Positions 1 through 11,588 are shown, counted from the stretch's first letter. The stretch is DNA of 64,000 nucleotides from Methylosinus sp. H3A (GCF_015709455.1 NZ_JADNQW010000005.1:4298001-4362000), one strand, 5' to 3'. Notes: generated from the letters alone by a model not told the origin. Translations and numbers: made by a program.

Positions 1-1942
<1,942 letters not shown>

Positions 1943-1982
1943 GGCCGCGAAAGCGGCCTCTCGTAAATCGTCGATCACACAA

Positions 1983-2014
1983 GGCGGGAGCCGGGATCGA
2001 TCCCGGCTCCCGCC
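1983..2014. repeat. Perfect 32-base palindrome between gmd and the epimerase gene
   Basis: The two 16-base halves are exact reverse complements, meeting at a central GATC. In RNA this would fold into a stem of about 14 pairs closed by a four-base loop. It lies 40 bases after the gmd stop codon. No run of T follows, so it is not a canonical Rho-independent terminator. It could still stabilise the 3' end of the gmd transcript or stop transcription with a factor. Confidence 0.7.
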
Positions 2015-2074
2015 TCGAGGGCGCCCGACCGGCCGCCCAGTTTCCTTTCGAGAATCGGCGCACGAATTGACGCA

Positions 2075-2956
2075 ATGGCAGAGCCGAAGACCGATCAGCG
2101 AGAAGGCGTGACCCTGTCATCCGACAGTCTCACCGCTTTCGTTTCCCCGAAAGGCGCGGAGCTGCAATCGCTGCGCGACAGCGACGGCGTGAACTACCTT
2201 TGGGGCGGCGAGCCGATCTGGCCAAAGCATAGTCCGCTGCTGTTCCCGATCGTCGGCCGGCTGGCGAACGACCGCTTCGACTATCGCGGCGAGAGCTATG
2301 CGATGCCCAAACACGGCTTTGCGCGCGACAGCCTGTTCGAGATCATCGGCACTTCGCCGAATTTCGCGCGCTTCTCGCTTCGCTCCAACGCCGCGACGCG
2401 CGCCGCTTTTCCCTTCGACTTTCTGCTCGAGGTCGAATTCACTCTGTCGGATCGGCGCCTCGACATTCGCCATGGCGTGACCAATCTCGGCGTCGACGAC
2501 ATGCATTTTTCGATCGGCGCGCATCCGGCCTTTCGCTGGCCGCTCGGCGACGCCGCCAAGCAACAGAGCAAAATCCGCTTCGAGCGCGACGAGCCCGCGC
2601 CGGTGCGGAGGCTGGTCGGCGGACTCGTCGGTCGAACGGAGCCGTCTCCGGTGGAGAATGACACGCTCTCCTTGCGAGAAACGCTGTTTGCGGATGACGC
2701 GATCATTTTCGACGCGCTGGAGAGCCGGCGTCTCGTCTATTCCTGCGGGAGCGGGCGGTCGGTCGAGGTGGGCTGGACGGGTTTCGCGCATCTCGGCCTC
2801 TGGTCCAAGCCCGGAGCGGATTTCTTATGCATAGAGCCCTGGCGAGGCTATGATTCGCCGATCGAATTCGCTGGCGAATTCGATCAAAAACCAGGAATCG
2901 CGCATGCCCGCCCCGGTGAGACGCTCGATTTCACCTTGTCTATCCAGGTCGCGTGA
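2075..2956 (+). CDS. Aldose 1-epimerase family protein (LacX-like)
   Basis: This 293-residue protein has the galactose-mutarotase-like fold of the LacX group. Recognisable pieces are GAELQSLRD near residue 30, PLLFPIVGRL around residue 55, the histidine in PKHGFARD near residue 78, the conserved SIGAHPAFRWPL about residue 148, and a late acidic patch (CIEPWRGYD). Such proteins interconvert anomers of hexoses or hexose-6-phosphates; the substrate here cannot be read from sequence. The stop overlaps the GTG start of the following glycosyltransferase by four bases (GTGA), which suggests translational coupling and perhaps a shared role in surface glycan synthesis. Confidence 0.85.
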   Translation: MAEPKTDQREGVTLSSDSLTAFVSPKGAELQSLRDSDGVNYLWGGEPIWPKHSPLLFPIVGRLANDRFDYRGESYAMPKHGFARDSLFEIIGTSPNFARFSLRSNAATRAAFPFDFLLEVEFTLSDRRLDIRHGVTNLGVDDMHFSIGAHPAFRWPLGDAAKQQSKIRFERDEPAPVRRLVGGLVGRTEPSPVENDTLSLRETLFADDAIIFDALESRRLVYSCGSGRSVEVGWTGFAHLGLWSKPGADFLCIEPWRGYDSPIEFAGEFDQKPGIAHARPGETLDFTLSIQVA

Positions 2957-5385
2957 CGAATATGGGCGTCGCCCAGCGCCGAGCGATCAAGCTCATTCGC
3001 CTCTCGCTCGGCCTTCCGACCGACGATCTCGACATCGTCGGGCGCCTGGACGGATGCCGCGACGGCGTCGTCCATGGCTGGGCCTATCGCCCCGCGCATC
3101 CGAGATTGCGCGTGCTCGTCGATATTTTCGCGGACGATGTCTTCGTCTGCCGACGATCGGCGGATATGCCGAGAGACGATCTCGCCGCCCATGGCATAGG
3201 CGACGGCCGCCATGGCTTCGACGTCGCAATTCCCGCGACCTTCTCGCGTGGCGCCGAAACGAAGATTCGCGTCTACGCCGTCGCGGAGACGCCGCTCGAG
3301 CTGACATCGACGGAAGCGCGCGCGCTGTTCGTTCGCCGCCTCGGTCGGGACGATTATCTTCGCGCGACATTCGCAACGGCTTTCGCCTCACGCGAGCACG
3401 AGACGGCGGAAGCCTCTACGCCTCGCGCGGCGCAGACGTTGCACACGACGGAATTGCTGTTCGCGCCGACGTCGGTTCCCGCCCCGCCGCCCATTCTGGG
3501 AGAAGCGCTCTGCGCCTATCTCGACCATAATCGCTATAAATGGGATCTCGCCGACAAATTCGACGCGACCATTTCGATCGCGGATCGCGAAGCCTTTCTC
3601 GCCCATTATGTCGAATTCTACGGACGCGCGCGGCGACCCTTGCGCATACCGCTCTCGGCGCGAGACATCGAATTTCTAAATGACGGGCCGACCGCGGGCG
3701 ATCGCTTCGCGCCGAGCCGAGCGATGCGCCTCTTCGCCGAAGCGCCGCCCGAGCGCGCGACCGAGGCCGAGCGTCTCGACGCGATCTTTCGATGGGCCGC
3801 ATTCAGCTGCGCTGCGTTCAATGTCGAGGATTGCCTCGTCGCGGAAGCGCATGCGCAGCTGCTGCGCTCCTGCGAGGATCATTACCGCTTCCCGCTCTCG
3901 GCCTTCATGAAGCGCTTCCTCGACGCGCATCCCCTCCTACGCCGCATGAATATCGCGACGGAAGCCGATCGGCGCGCCGCCTATTTCGCCATGCTCCTCT
4001 TCGCCGCCCGGGCGCCGCATTATCTGAGCTTCATTCCGCGAGATTGGCTCGAGGCCTTTCTGTCGCCGCAGCAGGACGGCGTCGCGCCCTTCGACGAAGA
4101 GTCGCGACGCCTGTTCGGGACCGGCGGCGTCGAAGTGTCGGGCTGGCGCGCGTCGATCGACGCGCTCGGCTATGACGATCGCGCGAAGCGTTTTCGTTCG
4201 CGCACGCCGTCGGGACATCGCGCGCATGCGGTCACGCTGCCCGCGCCCGAAGGCGAGACGGTCGACATTCAACTCATCGGTCCCTTCAGCCGACAACTCG
4301 GCATAGCCGACAGCTGCCGCGCGCTCGCCGCTGCGCTCGAACGCCTCGATCATTCCGTGCGGCTCTGCGACTTCACTCTGGATTATCCGAACCGGATTCG
4401 CTCCGACGCCGCGCCTCTTTCGACGACGCCCGGCCGCGCCAAGATCAATATTCTTCACCTCAATCTCGAGGAGTTGCCGAGCGCGATCGCCTATCTGCCG
4501 GACGTGTGGTCCGACAGCCGGACCGTCGCCTTTCCCTATCTCGAAATGCCGACGCCGCATCCGGCGCAAATGCTCGGCCTGACGCTGGTCGACGAGCTCT
4601 GGTCCGCGTCGGACTTCACGACGCAGGCGCTCAGCGGCCATAGACCGACCTTCACGGTCGGCACATCGCGCCGCTCCTTGCGCAAAAGGGGGCGCGAAGC
4701 GGCGCGTTCGCTCGTCTATGGAGATTTCGCGCGCGCGGATGATTTCGTCTTTCTCGCCTCCTGCGACGCGCTCTCCGGCGTCTATCGGAAAAATCCGCTC
4801 GGGACGATGCGCGCCTTTCTCGCGGCCTTTCCAAAAGAGGCGAGGGTCAAGCTCGTCATCAAGACGCATAGCGTCGACAGAGTGCGGGCGACGCGCGAAA
4901 TGGACGTCTGGCGATCCATTCGCAATGTCGTCGAGGAATGCGATCGGATCATTCTCGTCGACCGCATTCTCGACGATGACGAGCAGATGGCGCTGATCGA
5001 AGGCGCGGATTGCTATGTCTCGCTGCATCGCGCCGAGGGCTTTGGCTATCATATGCTGGAGGCGATGACGCTGGAGACGCCGGTGATCGCCACCGCCTAT
5101 TCCGGCAATATGGAATTTTGCGACGATCGGACGGCGTTTCTCGTGCCCTATCGCCTCGTTCCGGTCGGCCCCGGCGAATATCCGCGCACGCGTGGCGACC
5201 AGCTCTGGGCGGAGCCGAATTTCGCCGACAGCGTCGAAGCGATGCAGACGGTCTTCGCCGACCGCAAAGCGCGAGAGGCCAAGATCGCCGCGGCTCGGAC
5301 GCTCGCCGAGACCAGATTTTCGACCGAGGCCTTCGCCCAACGTCTCGACGCGCGCATAAAAACGATTTTGGGCCGCGGCGCGTGA
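2953..5385 (+). CDS. Large glycosyltransferase (GT4-like C-terminal domain) with N-terminal accessory domain
   Basis: The start is GTG, overlapping the previous stop by four bases; a later ATG at 2962 would remove only three residues. The 810-residue protein has three parts. Residues about 15-110 form a small beta-rich module (DGCRDGVVHGWAYRP) of a kind found appended to bacterial glycosyltransferases. The middle, about 170-430, is helical and unassigned. The part from about 440 to the end is a GT-B fold, with the donor-site pattern EGFGYHMLEAM near residue 695 and the following TPVIATAYSGNMEF. It probably adds a sugar in exopolysaccharide or O-antigen assembly, fitting the manC and gmd neighbours. 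Donor and acceptor are unknown. It has no membrane segment. Confidence 0.85.
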   Translation: MTNMGVAQRRAIKLIRLSLGLPTDDLDIVGRLDGCRDGVVHGWAYRPAHPRLRVLVDIFADDVFVCRRSADMPRDDLAAHGIGDGRHGFDVAIPATFSRGAETKIRVYAVAETPLELTSTEARALFVRRLGRDDYLRATFATAFASREHETAEASTPRAAQTLHTTELLFAPTSVPAPPPILGEALCAYLDHNRYKWDLADKFDATISIADREAFLAHYVEFYGRARRPLRIPLSARDIEFLNDGPTAGDRFAPSRAMRLFAEAPPERATEAERLDAIFRWAAFSCAAFNVEDCLVAEAHAQLLRSCEDHYRFPLSAFMKRFLDAHPLLRRMNIATEADRRAAYFAMLLFAARAPHYLSFIPRDWLEAFLSPQQDGVAPFDEESRRLFGTGGVEVSGWRASIDALGYDDRAKRFRSRTPSGHRAHAVTLPAPEGETVDIQLIGPFSRQLGIADSCRALAAALERLDHSVRLCDFTLDYPNRIRSDAAPLSTTPGRAKINILHLNLEELPSAIAYLPDVWSDSRTVAFPYLEMPTPHPAQMLGLTLVDELWSASDFTTQALSGHRPTFTVGTSRRSLRKRGREAARSLVYGDFARADDFVFLASCDALSGVYRKNPLGTMRAFLAAFPKEARVKLVIKTHSVDRVRATREMDVWRSIRNVVEECDRIILVDRILDDDEQMALIEGADCYVSLHRAEGFGYHMLEAMTLETPVIATAYSGNMEFCDDRTAFLVPYRLVPVGPGEYPRTRGDQLWAEPNFADSVEAMQTVFADRKAREAKIAAARTLAETRFSTEAFAQRLDARIKTILGRGA

Positions 5386-5388
5386 ACG

Positions 5389-5820
5389 TCAGCGCGCGCC
5401 GCCGATGAAGCCGCGCGCGCCTTTCTCGATCGCCATTCCGGCGAGCATGGCGAGAACGAAGACGGCGACCTGCGGCTCGAGAAAGGCGAGATCGACGATC
5501 GCTGGGCCGGGGCACACGCCTGCGAGCCCCCACCCTGCTCCGAAGATCGTCGCGCCGATGACGAGCGGCGCATCGATGCGATTATTCGTTGGCAGGCGCA
5601 TCTCGTCGCCGAGCAGCGCGCGCGAGCGGCCGCGCGCGAAACGAAAGGCGATCAGCCCGACGCCGATGGCGCCGCCCATGACGAAGGCGAGCGAGGGATC
5701 CCAGGCGCCGGCGACGTCGAGAAACCCTTTCACCTTGCTGGGCAGAATCATGCCGGAGACGCAGAGGCCGAGGCCGAAGAGGAGGCCGATGGCGAAAGCG
5801 GCGATCGTCGATCTGGTCAT
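5389..5820 (-). CDS. YeeE/YedE family sulfur-compound transporter, half-size, second of pair
   Basis: This 143-residue membrane protein has about four helices. It carries the family signatures [17 protein letters not shown] (about residue 18) and [16 protein letters not shown] (about residue 98), whose cysteines are typical of YeeE/YedE (DUF395) channels. The ATG at 5818-5820 is chosen because it overlaps the stop of the upstream half-transporter by four bases (ATGA) and begins directly before the first helix. Half-size pairs like this (PmpA/PmpB type) are thought to assemble together and are often encoded with persulfide or sulfide enzymes. Here the pair ends an operon with gamma-glutamyltransferase and a phytochelatin-synthase-like protein. 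The substrate is not known. Confidence 0.88.
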   Translation of the reverse strand: MTRSTIAAFAIGLLFGLGLCVSGMILPSKVKGFLDVAGAWDPSLAFVMGGAIGVGLIAFRFARGRSRALLGDEMRLPTNNRIDAPLVIGATIFGAGWGLAGVCPGPAIVDLAFLEPQVAVFVLAMLAGMAIEKGARGFIGGAR

Positions 5821-6254
5821 GGCCGACCCATGATGTGGCGAAGAACGAAAATGGTGAGCGCGCCGCTCGCCATGAAGGCGAGCGTGGCGACGAGCGCGCG
5901 CGGCGACAAGCGCGAGAGGCCGCAAACGCCATGCCCGCTGGTGCAGCCGCCGCCGAGCCGCGTCCCGAAACCGACGAGCAGTCCGGCGACGATGGTCGCG
6001 TCATAGCCTATGTCGAAGACCGGCGTCGCCGCCGCGCCGGCGAGGCGCAGGAGCGCGGCCGAGGCGACGAGGCCGAGGATGAAAGCGACGCGCCAGGAGA
6101 CGTCGCCTTTCGCGGGCGGCAGCAGACCCGCGACAATGCCGCTGACGCCCGCTATGCGCCCGAGCAGCAAAATCATCAGGCCCGCCGCGAGGCCGATCGC
6201 CACGCCGCCCGCCGCCGCACTCCAAGGGGTGAAATTCGTCCAGTCGATATGCAT
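5817..6254 (-). CDS. YeeE/YedE family sulfur-compound transporter, half-size, first of pair
   Basis: This 145-residue membrane protein has four predicted helices. The motif [17 protein letters not shown] (about residues 102-118) is diagnostic of the YeeE/YedE family; its two cysteines are expected to handle sulfur species such as thiosulfate or persulfide. The start at 6252-6254 ([11 protein letters not shown]) was preferred to a longer Arg-rich extension because it matches family N-termini. It begins 28 bases after the gamma-glutamyltransferase stop and overlaps the next half-transporter by four bases, so the whole block looks co-transcribed. Family is clear, substrate is inferred only. Confidence 0.88.
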   Translation of the reverse strand: MHIDWTNFTPWSAAAGGVAIGLAAGLMILLLGRIAGVSGIVAGLLPPAKGDVSWRVAFILGLVASAALLRLAGAAATPVFDIGYDATIVAGLLVGFGTRLGGGCTSGHGVCGLSRLSPRALVATLAFMASGALTIFVLRHIMGRP

Positions 6255-6282
6255 CCGCAACCCCGCCTTCTCTCGCCCCGGC

Positions 6283-7953
6283 TCAATAGCCGCGCGCCGC
6301 TCCCGCCGCCGAGCGCGGATCATTGACGCCCGTCATCACGCCGTCGCTGATCGCGATCGCCTCCGATGCGCCGAAGGGCGCGTGATCCTCGATCTTGTGC
6401 CCCATCGCCTCGAGCCGCCGGCGCGTGTCGGCGGAGAGCGCGCCGGGCTCGGCCAGCACGACATCCGGCAGCCATTGGTGATGAATGCGCGGCGCCGCCA
6501 CCGCCTGCGCCAAAGACATGTGATGATCGATGACATTGAGCGCCGTCTGCAACGTCACCGAAATAATGCGTGGCCCATTGGGGCTGCCGAGCACGAGCAC
6601 GGGCTTTCCGTCTTTCATGACGATGGTCGGCGACATGGAGGAGAGCGGCCTCTTGCCGGGCGCGATGGCGTTGGCGCTTCCCTGCACCAGGCCGAAGCCA
6701 TTGGCCGCGCCGGGCGCGGCGGCAAAATCATCCATCTCGTCATTGAGCAGCACGCCCGTTTCCGGCGCCATGATCTGCGCGCCGAAATAGCCGTTGAGCG
6801 TATAGGTGACGGCGACGGCGCCGCCCTCGCCGTCGACGATCGAATAATGCGTCGTCTCCAGCCGCTCGCGCGGCGCGGCGCCGGGCGAAAGATCGGCCGA
6901 GCGTGTCGCGTGATCGGCGCCGATGTTTTTTCGCAGCGCGGCCGCGTAAGATCGAGATGTGAGACGCGCGACCGGATTGTTCACGAAATCCGGATCGCCG
7001 AGAGAATTATTGCGATCGAAAAAGGCGCGACGCTCCGCCTCGACGAGAAGATGCGAGGATTGCGGCGTGTGAAAGCCGAGAGCGGCGAGATCATAGCCTT
7101 CCAAAATATTCAATATTTCGCACAGCGCCACGCCGCCCGAGCTCGGCGGCGCGGAGGAGTAGAAATCATAGCCGCGATAGACGCAATGGACCGGCTCGCG
7201 CTCCATGACGTCATAGAGCGCGAAATCATGCGCCGCGATCACGCCCTTCTCGGCCTGCGCGGCGCGCTCGATCGCCTGCGGAATGCGCCCTTCATAAAAG
7301 GCGCGCGGCCCCTGCTCCGCAATCTCGCGCAAGAGACGCGAAAGATCGCTCTGGACCAGACGATCCCCCGCCTGCAACGGCGAGCCATCCGCGCGCGAGA
7401 AGATTTTCGCCGCGGCGGGACTGTCTTTCAATCGCGTCGCCGCCCGCAGCAGGCGAATGTCGGCCTCCTCGAGAACAAAGCCCCGCTCGGCGAGCGCAAT
7501 GGCCGGCGCGATGATTTTTTCGCGCGGGAGGCGGCCGTATTTCGCATGGGCGGTCTCGAGACCGAGCACGGTTCCCGGAACCGCCACGGCGCGATAACCG
7601 ATGCGGCTCGCCTGCTTGTCGACATCGCCTTTGGCGTCGAGGAACATATCCGGCGTAGCGGCCGAAGGCGCCGTCTCGCGAAAATCGAGGAAGCGCTCGC
7701 CGCGCCCCGGCAGATGCAGCAGCAGAAAGCCGCCGCCGCCGAGATTGCCGCAGCAAGGATGCGCGACGGCGAGCGCATAGCCGACAGCGACCGCAGCATC
7801 GACGGCGTTGCCGCCCGCCTTCAATATGTCGAGTCCGATATCGCTCGCGAGACGATGCTCGCTCACCACCATGCCGCGCCGCCCGGTCGCGACCGGCTCG
7901 GCCGTAGCGGTGAGAGCCAGAAGGGAGAAAATGAGAGAGAGAAGCAATCGCAT
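6283..7953 (-). CDS. ggt: Gamma-glutamyltransferase precursor
   Basis: This 556-residue protein has a Sec-type signal peptide (cleavage near residue 18, TATAEP) and the complete Ntn-hydrolase fold. Autocleavage should occur before Thr367, the first residue of TTHYSIVD and the catalytic nucleophile of the small subunit. The early [10 protein letters not shown] and GGGGFLL blocks and the late NDEMDDF and LSSMSPTIV blocks are all present. The enzyme removes or transfers the gamma-glutamyl group of glutathione in the periplasm. It lies 36 bases after the phytochelatin-synthase-like gene and 28 bases before the YeeE pair, all on the minus strand. This arrangement suggests stepwise breakdown of an extracytoplasmic glutathione-like thiol. 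Confidence 0.96.
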   Translation of the reverse strand: MRLLLSLIFSLLALTATAEPVATGRRGMVVSEHRLASDIGLDILKAGGNAVDAAVAVGYALAVAHPCCGNLGGGGFLLLHLPGRGERFLDFRETAPSAATPDMFLDAKGDVDKQASRIGYRAVAVPGTVLGLETAHAKYGRLPREKIIAPAIALAERGFVLEEADIRLLRAATRLKDSPAAAKIFSRADGSPLQAGDRLVQSDLSRLLREIAEQGPRAFYEGRIPQAIERAAQAEKGVIAAHDFALYDVMEREPVHCVYRGYDFYSSAPPSSGGVALCEILNILEGYDLAALGFHTPQSSHLLVEAERRAFFDRNNSLGDPDFVNNPVARLTSRSYAAALRKNIGADHATRSADLSPGAAPRERLETTHYSIVDGEGGAVAVTYTLNGYFGAQIMAPETGVLLNDEMDDFAAAPGAANGFGLVQGSANAIAPGKRPLSSMSPTIVMKDGKPVLVLGSPNGPRIISVTLQTALNVIDHHMSLAQAVAAPRIHHQWLPDVVLAEPGALSADTRRRLEAMGHKIEDHAPFGASEAIAISDGVMTGVNDPRSAAGAARGY

Positions 7954-7989
7954 CGAGGACTCGTGTGTGGAGCAATGCGCAGCGGCCGA

Positions 7990-8745
7990 CTATTGCCCGC
8001 TGCCTATTCCCGCCGCCGGGCCGATGAGAACGAAGCCGCGGCTGCGGCCCTCATTGCCGGCGTCGGTCGTATTCATCGCATCGAATAGATCATGGGCCGA
8101 GATCCAGACGGGCGGATATTTGTAGCGCGCCACGTCGAGAAGAAGGAAGCGATCCGTCTTGGCGTCATAGGCGGCGAGCGGGGAGATATGTCCGCTGCGC
8201 GCCTGCCCCAGCGCGGCGCGCTGATAATTGACGACGACATGGCGCCTCTTGCGCGAGAGATGTTCCACCGCGCTCGCGCGGAATTCCTCCAGCGAGCTCT
8301 GCGCGGCATGCGTGACCTTCGCCTCGAGGCCGAAGCTCGCGACGAGGCCGCCGAACTCGTCGAGCGTCATGCCTCGCCGCAGAACGCTCTCCCGCTTCAC
8401 CACCGCCTCGGTCTTCTCGCTGAAGACATTGTCCTGCGAGAAGCTCCCCATGCCATCGCCGGCGGGCGCTGGAATGTCGAGGCCGTTGAGCAGCATCACC
8501 AGAGTGGCGACGCCGCAAAAGGAGCCGTTCTTCTGAGTGACGAATTCCGAGGAGAGCGGCCAATAGGCCTCGCGCGCCTCGGCCTCGAGGAACCACTCGC
8601 GCCCCTGCGCGCTGCGCAGATCGACGAGATTGTCCGAAAGCGGCAGGCGCTCCGCCAGCGCCGGCGAAAGCGCAGCCGCGCAAAGGGCGAGAGCCGGAAA
8701 GAGAAGAGAAAAAAATCGTCGTCGGAGAATCGACGTCTTCGTCAT
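7990..8745 (-). CDS. Secreted phytochelatin-synthase-family cysteine peptidase
   Basis: This 251-residue protein of the phytochelatin synthase family (papain-like) has a clear signal peptide (LLFPALALCAAALSPALA, cleavage near residue 31). The catalytic triad is visible: Cys77 in NGSFCGVAT, His186 in SGHISPL, Asp204 in LLDVARYKYPPVW. Bacterial members usually lack the C-terminal domain of plant enzymes, as here, and tend to hydrolyse glutathione to gamma-Glu-Cys plus glycine rather than make long phytochelatins. The ATG at 8743-8745 has a GAGG site upstream and places the signal peptide correctly. It is the first gene of an apparent operon with ggt and two YeeE genes. Family is certain; the exact reaction is not. 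Confidence 0.92.
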   Translation of the reverse strand: MTKTSILRRRFFSLLFPALALCAAALSPALAERLPLSDNLVDLRSAQGREWFLEAEAREAYWPLSSEFVTQKNGSFCGVATLVMLLNGLDIPAPAGDGMGSFSQDNVFSEKTEAVVKRESVLRRGMTLDEFGGLVASFGLEAKVTHAAQSSLEEFRASAVEHLSRKRRHVVVNYQRAALGQARSGHISPLAAYDAKTDRFLLLDVARYKYPPVWISAHDLFDAMNTTDAGNEGRSRGFVLIGPAAGIGSGQ

Positions 8746-8869
8746 TTCATCCTCGGAGAAGCTGGCCGATCGACAGCGCGCGATGGCGCGAGCGGAGCGG
8801 GCGTAAGGATGCAGCTTAGAGGCGCCGGCGACGCTATGCAATTTTCGTCCCGCTGGCGCGAGCGCGGCC

Positions 8870-9580
8870 CTATCGCGAAACCGCCTCGAGCGCAGCCAGA
8901 AGACTCGCCTGATCCGGCGCGGCGGCGACGCGAATCTCGGCGCAGCCCGCCTCGCGCAACACGCGCGCGACCTCCTCCGACAGAGCGAGATGCGCGATGC
9001 GCGCGCGCAGCGGCGGGGGCGCTCCGGCCGCATCGGCCAGAGCGAGGAAGATCGACGCGCTGCGCGCCGAATAATGCAGCACGGCGTCGATCTCGTCGGC
9101 GATCAGCGCGGCTATTGCCTCGCCGCCGAGCGCCGGCGCCGCGCGCGCCTCATAGGTCTCGACGACCGTCGCCGCATGGCCGCGCGCGCGCAGGAAGGAT
9201 TCGAGATCGTCCTTGCGGTCGTGGCCGGCGAGATAGAGGAAACGCGACGGCCCGGCGAAGCGCGATTGCAACAGCGCCGTCAGCGCCGCCACATCCGGCG
9301 CGCTCGCCTCCGCCTGCGCGCCACGCGCCGCGAGCGCCTGCGCCGTCTTGGCGCCCACGACGAAAAACGGCGCGCGCAAAGCCGCCAGCCCCTCGCCCAC
9401 AAAAGTGATCGCGCGGGCGCTGGTCGCGAGGATCGCGTCGAAAGTCTCCGTCGGAATCGGCGCGCCGCTCGCGGCGATTTCCAGCACGGGCGCGATCAGC
9501 GACGCAAATCCGCGGCGCCGCAATTCTTCCGCCGTGCGCTCGGCGTCCTCTCTCGCCCGCGTGACGAGAACGCGCCTCAT
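8870..9580 (-). CDS. hemD: Uroporphyrinogen-III synthase
   Basis: This 236-residue protein is at the usual family length and follows hemC with a four-base overlap (ATGA). The family is poorly conserved, but the N-terminus (VLVTRAREDAERTAEELRRRG), the central FLYLAGHDRKDDLESFL and the YEARAAP segment fit. It closes and isomerises hydroxymethylbilane to uroporphyrinogen III in tetrapyrrole synthesis (heme, cobalamin, siroheme). The position behind hemC is strong supporting evidence. Confidence 0.92.
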   Translation of the reverse strand: MRRVLVTRAREDAERTAEELRRRGFASLIAPVLEIAASGAPIPTETFDAILATSARAITFVGEGLAALRAPFFVVGAKTAQALAARGAQAEASAPDVAALTALLQSRFAGPSRFLYLAGHDRKDDLESFLRARGHAATVVETYEARAAPALGGEAIAALIADEIDAVLHYSARSASIFLALADAAGAPPPLRARIAHLALSEEVARVLREAGCAEIRVAAAPDQASLLAALEAVSR

Positions 9581-10503
9581 GTGAGGCCCGCGACCCCGTT
9601 CGGCAGGCGCAGCAAAATTTCATTGGCCGCATCGTCGCCGATCAGCGCGGCGTCTATGGCGGGCCCGCGCCGTCGCGCTTCATAGACCTGCGATCCATCC
9701 GCCCGCAGCGCCATGCCATGGAACGCGATCTCCTCGCCGTCGAGCCGCGCATGGGCGGCGATGGGCGTGCGGCAGGAGCCGTCCAGCACGGTGAGAAAGG
9801 CGCGCTCGGCCGCCAGCGCCGCGGCGGTCGCCGGATCGAGGATGGCGGCCAGCGCCTCGCGGACGCGGGCGTCGCCAGCGCGCTTGGTCACGGCGATGGC
9901 GCCCTGTCCGGCGGCAGGAAGAAAATCCTCTATCGGCAGAATGGCGGTGGCGTGGCGCTCGAGGCCGAGCCGCTTCAGCCCGGCGAGCGCCAGCAGCGTG
10001 CCGTCCACCTCGCCGCTCTCCACCTTGCGCAGCCTTGTCTCGACATTGCCGCGCAGCAGGACGATCGAGACATCCGGCCGCAGCCGCTTCACCTGCGCGC
10101 CGCGCCGCAGCGACGCCGTGCCCACCACCGCGCCCTCGGGCAACGCGTCGAGCGTCGCGCCATCGCGGCCAATCCAGGCGTCGCGCACATCCTCGCGCGG
10201 GAGATAGCCTGCGATGGCGATCTCCGGCGGCAGATGCGTCGGCAAATCCTTGGAGGAATGCACGGCGAGATCGATGCGCCCCTCGATGAGGGCGATATCG
10301 AGCTCCTTGGTGAACAGCCCCTTGCCGCCCGATTCCGAGAGCGGCCGATCCTGGATGATGTCGCCCGTCGTGCGGATGACCTCGATCGGCAGCGTGTCCT
10401 CGGCGAGGCCGAGCGCCGCGGCCAGCAAGGCCCGCAGCTGCCACGTCTGCGCCAGAGCGAGAGGGCTGCCGCGTGTGCCGATGCGTAGGGGGGTGGTCGT
10501 CAT
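9577..10503 (-). CDS. hemC: Hydroxymethylbilane synthase (porphobilinogen deaminase)
   Basis: This 308-residue enzyme polymerises four porphobilinogen units to hydroxymethylbilane. Signatures are RIGTRGSPLALAQ at the N-terminus, HSSKDLPTHLP around residue 85, GTASLRRGAQ near residue 130, and the dipyrromethane-cofactor cysteine C244 in DGSCRTPIAAHA. All are intact and the length is standard. The start at 10503 directly precedes the first conserved strand. hemD follows with overlapping stop and start, so the two are translated together. Confidence 0.97.
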   Translation of the reverse strand: MTTTPLRIGTRGSPLALAQTWQLRALLAAALGLAEDTLPIEVIRTTGDIIQDRPLSESGGKGLFTKELDIALIEGRIDLAVHSSKDLPTHLPPEIAIAGYLPREDVRDAWIGRDGATLDALPEGAVVGTASLRRGAQVKRLRPDVSIVLLRGNVETRLRKVESGEVDGTLLALAGLKRLGLERHATAILPIEDFLPAAGQGAIAVTKRAGDARVREALAAILDPATAAALAAERAFLTVLDGSCRTPIAAHARLDGEEIAFHGMALRADGSQVYEARRRGPAIDAALIGDDAANEILLRLPNGVAGLT

Positions 10504-10697
10504 AGCCTCGTCCGCCGTGGGAATTGTCGAGGCGGACTATAGGGAAAAGCGGCCGGGCTACAAGCGGGCGGGAGGGGCGGGGAGTGCGGCGGATTGGATT
10601 TTGAGCAGGCACTACCTGCTTCATTGTGCGCGGCATGCGTTTCGACGATAATCAGCCTCGGCACACGCCTGACTGCTGGGAGACGTAAGTAAAAACT

Positions 10698-11588
10698 ATG
10701 TCAAACTATGATTTTGAGGGCTGGACAGCCGACGAAATTACACGAATTCAGACAGGAACCAACCTAAAGCGACCAAGCGACCATCAATCAATGTTCAAGT
10801 ATGTAAGTCTAAATTCTGATATCTCATGGGATTACTTATATAAGACCTTACACAATTTGGAGCTCGTTGGTTCATCTGCTCTAAGTCTAAACGATCCATT
10901 CGAGCTGTCGCCAAACACTTTCGACGACCTCCAACCAAACACGATTGCAGCGGCCGTAAGACATAATGACATCATGGAGAGATTCTCTGGTAAACAGCCG
11001 ATGCCACTCCAGGACGTGTTTTCAGACTGTGAGCCGTATCGGCAGCAGGCGTTATCATTTCTTAACAGTGTCGCCACTCAGTATCGAATTATCTCGTTCT
11101 GCGAGAGAGCAGATTCTGGTCTGCTGTGGGCTCATTATGCGAACAGCTACCAAGGCGCTTGTCTTCAGTTCCTTGCCAAAGGATTTAGGTGGAAAAGAAA
11201 TCATACTCTGGGATATGTCGGTTACACGAAATACCGCCCGACCTATCCATTGAGCCTCGCGCTTTCTTTGTCATCCAAGCTGGGCGGCCCTAGGATTCCG
11301 GTCAACGCCACCCCTCTCAAACGCGCAGAAAGTGAGAAGATTCTTTTCTTTGTAAAGTCGGAGGAATGGGCTTACGAATCCGAAATCCGTGTGGTCTATG
11401 ATGATGAAATAACCAAAAGCGTTGCATTCCATAAAGATAGTTTAATTTCGATTATTACAGGACCAAAATTTAGCGACGAAAATCGTCGGCGTCTTAGTGA
11501 TCTTATGAAAGGATCTCCTTGCGAAAATATCGCGATCCGCAGTGCGAAGCTCTCAAAGACCACGTTTTCTATTGAAGTCGACAGCTAA
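10698..11588 (+). CDS. DUF2971 domain protein of atypical base composition
   Basis: This 296-residue soluble protein carries the DUF2971 landmarks: LNDPFELSPN near residue 62, ISFCERADSGLLWAHYANSYQGACLQF near residue 130, and KSEEWAYESEIRVVY near residue 225. The function of the family is not established. The gene is strikingly richer in A and T than everything around it: one sampled line (10801-10860) is about 30 percent GC and another (11101-11160) about 55 percent, where the neighbours are about two-thirds GC. Its codon use is correspondingly different, with many AAA, AAT and TTA codons. That points to recent horizontal acquisition. It is followed by repeat-rich DNA and has no partner gene on its strand. 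Confidence 0.85.
   Translation: MSNYDFEGWTADEITRIQTGTNLKRPSDHQSMFKYVSLNSDISWDYLYKTLHNLELVGSSALSLNDPFELSPNTFDDLQPNTIAAAVRHNDIMERFSGKQPMPLQDVFSDCEPYRQQALSFLNSVATQYRIISFCERADSGLLWAHYANSYQGACLQFLAKGFRWKRNHTLGYVGYTKYRPTYPLSLALSLSSKLGGPRIPVNATPLKRAESEKILFFVKSEEWAYESEIRVVYDDEITKSVAFHKDSLISIITGPKFSDENRRRLSDLMKGSPCENIAIRSAKLSKTTFSIEVDS

Noticed and set aside
6010..8088. Long plus-strand open frame opposite ggt and the YeeE genes
   Set aside because: Arg-rich shadow with no family features; four recognised genes occupy the minus strand.
10560..10650. tRNA or integrase attachment site beside the low-GC gene
   Set aside because: A short GCAGG/CCTGC hairpin is present, but no cloverleaf, CCA end or flanking direct repeat was found.
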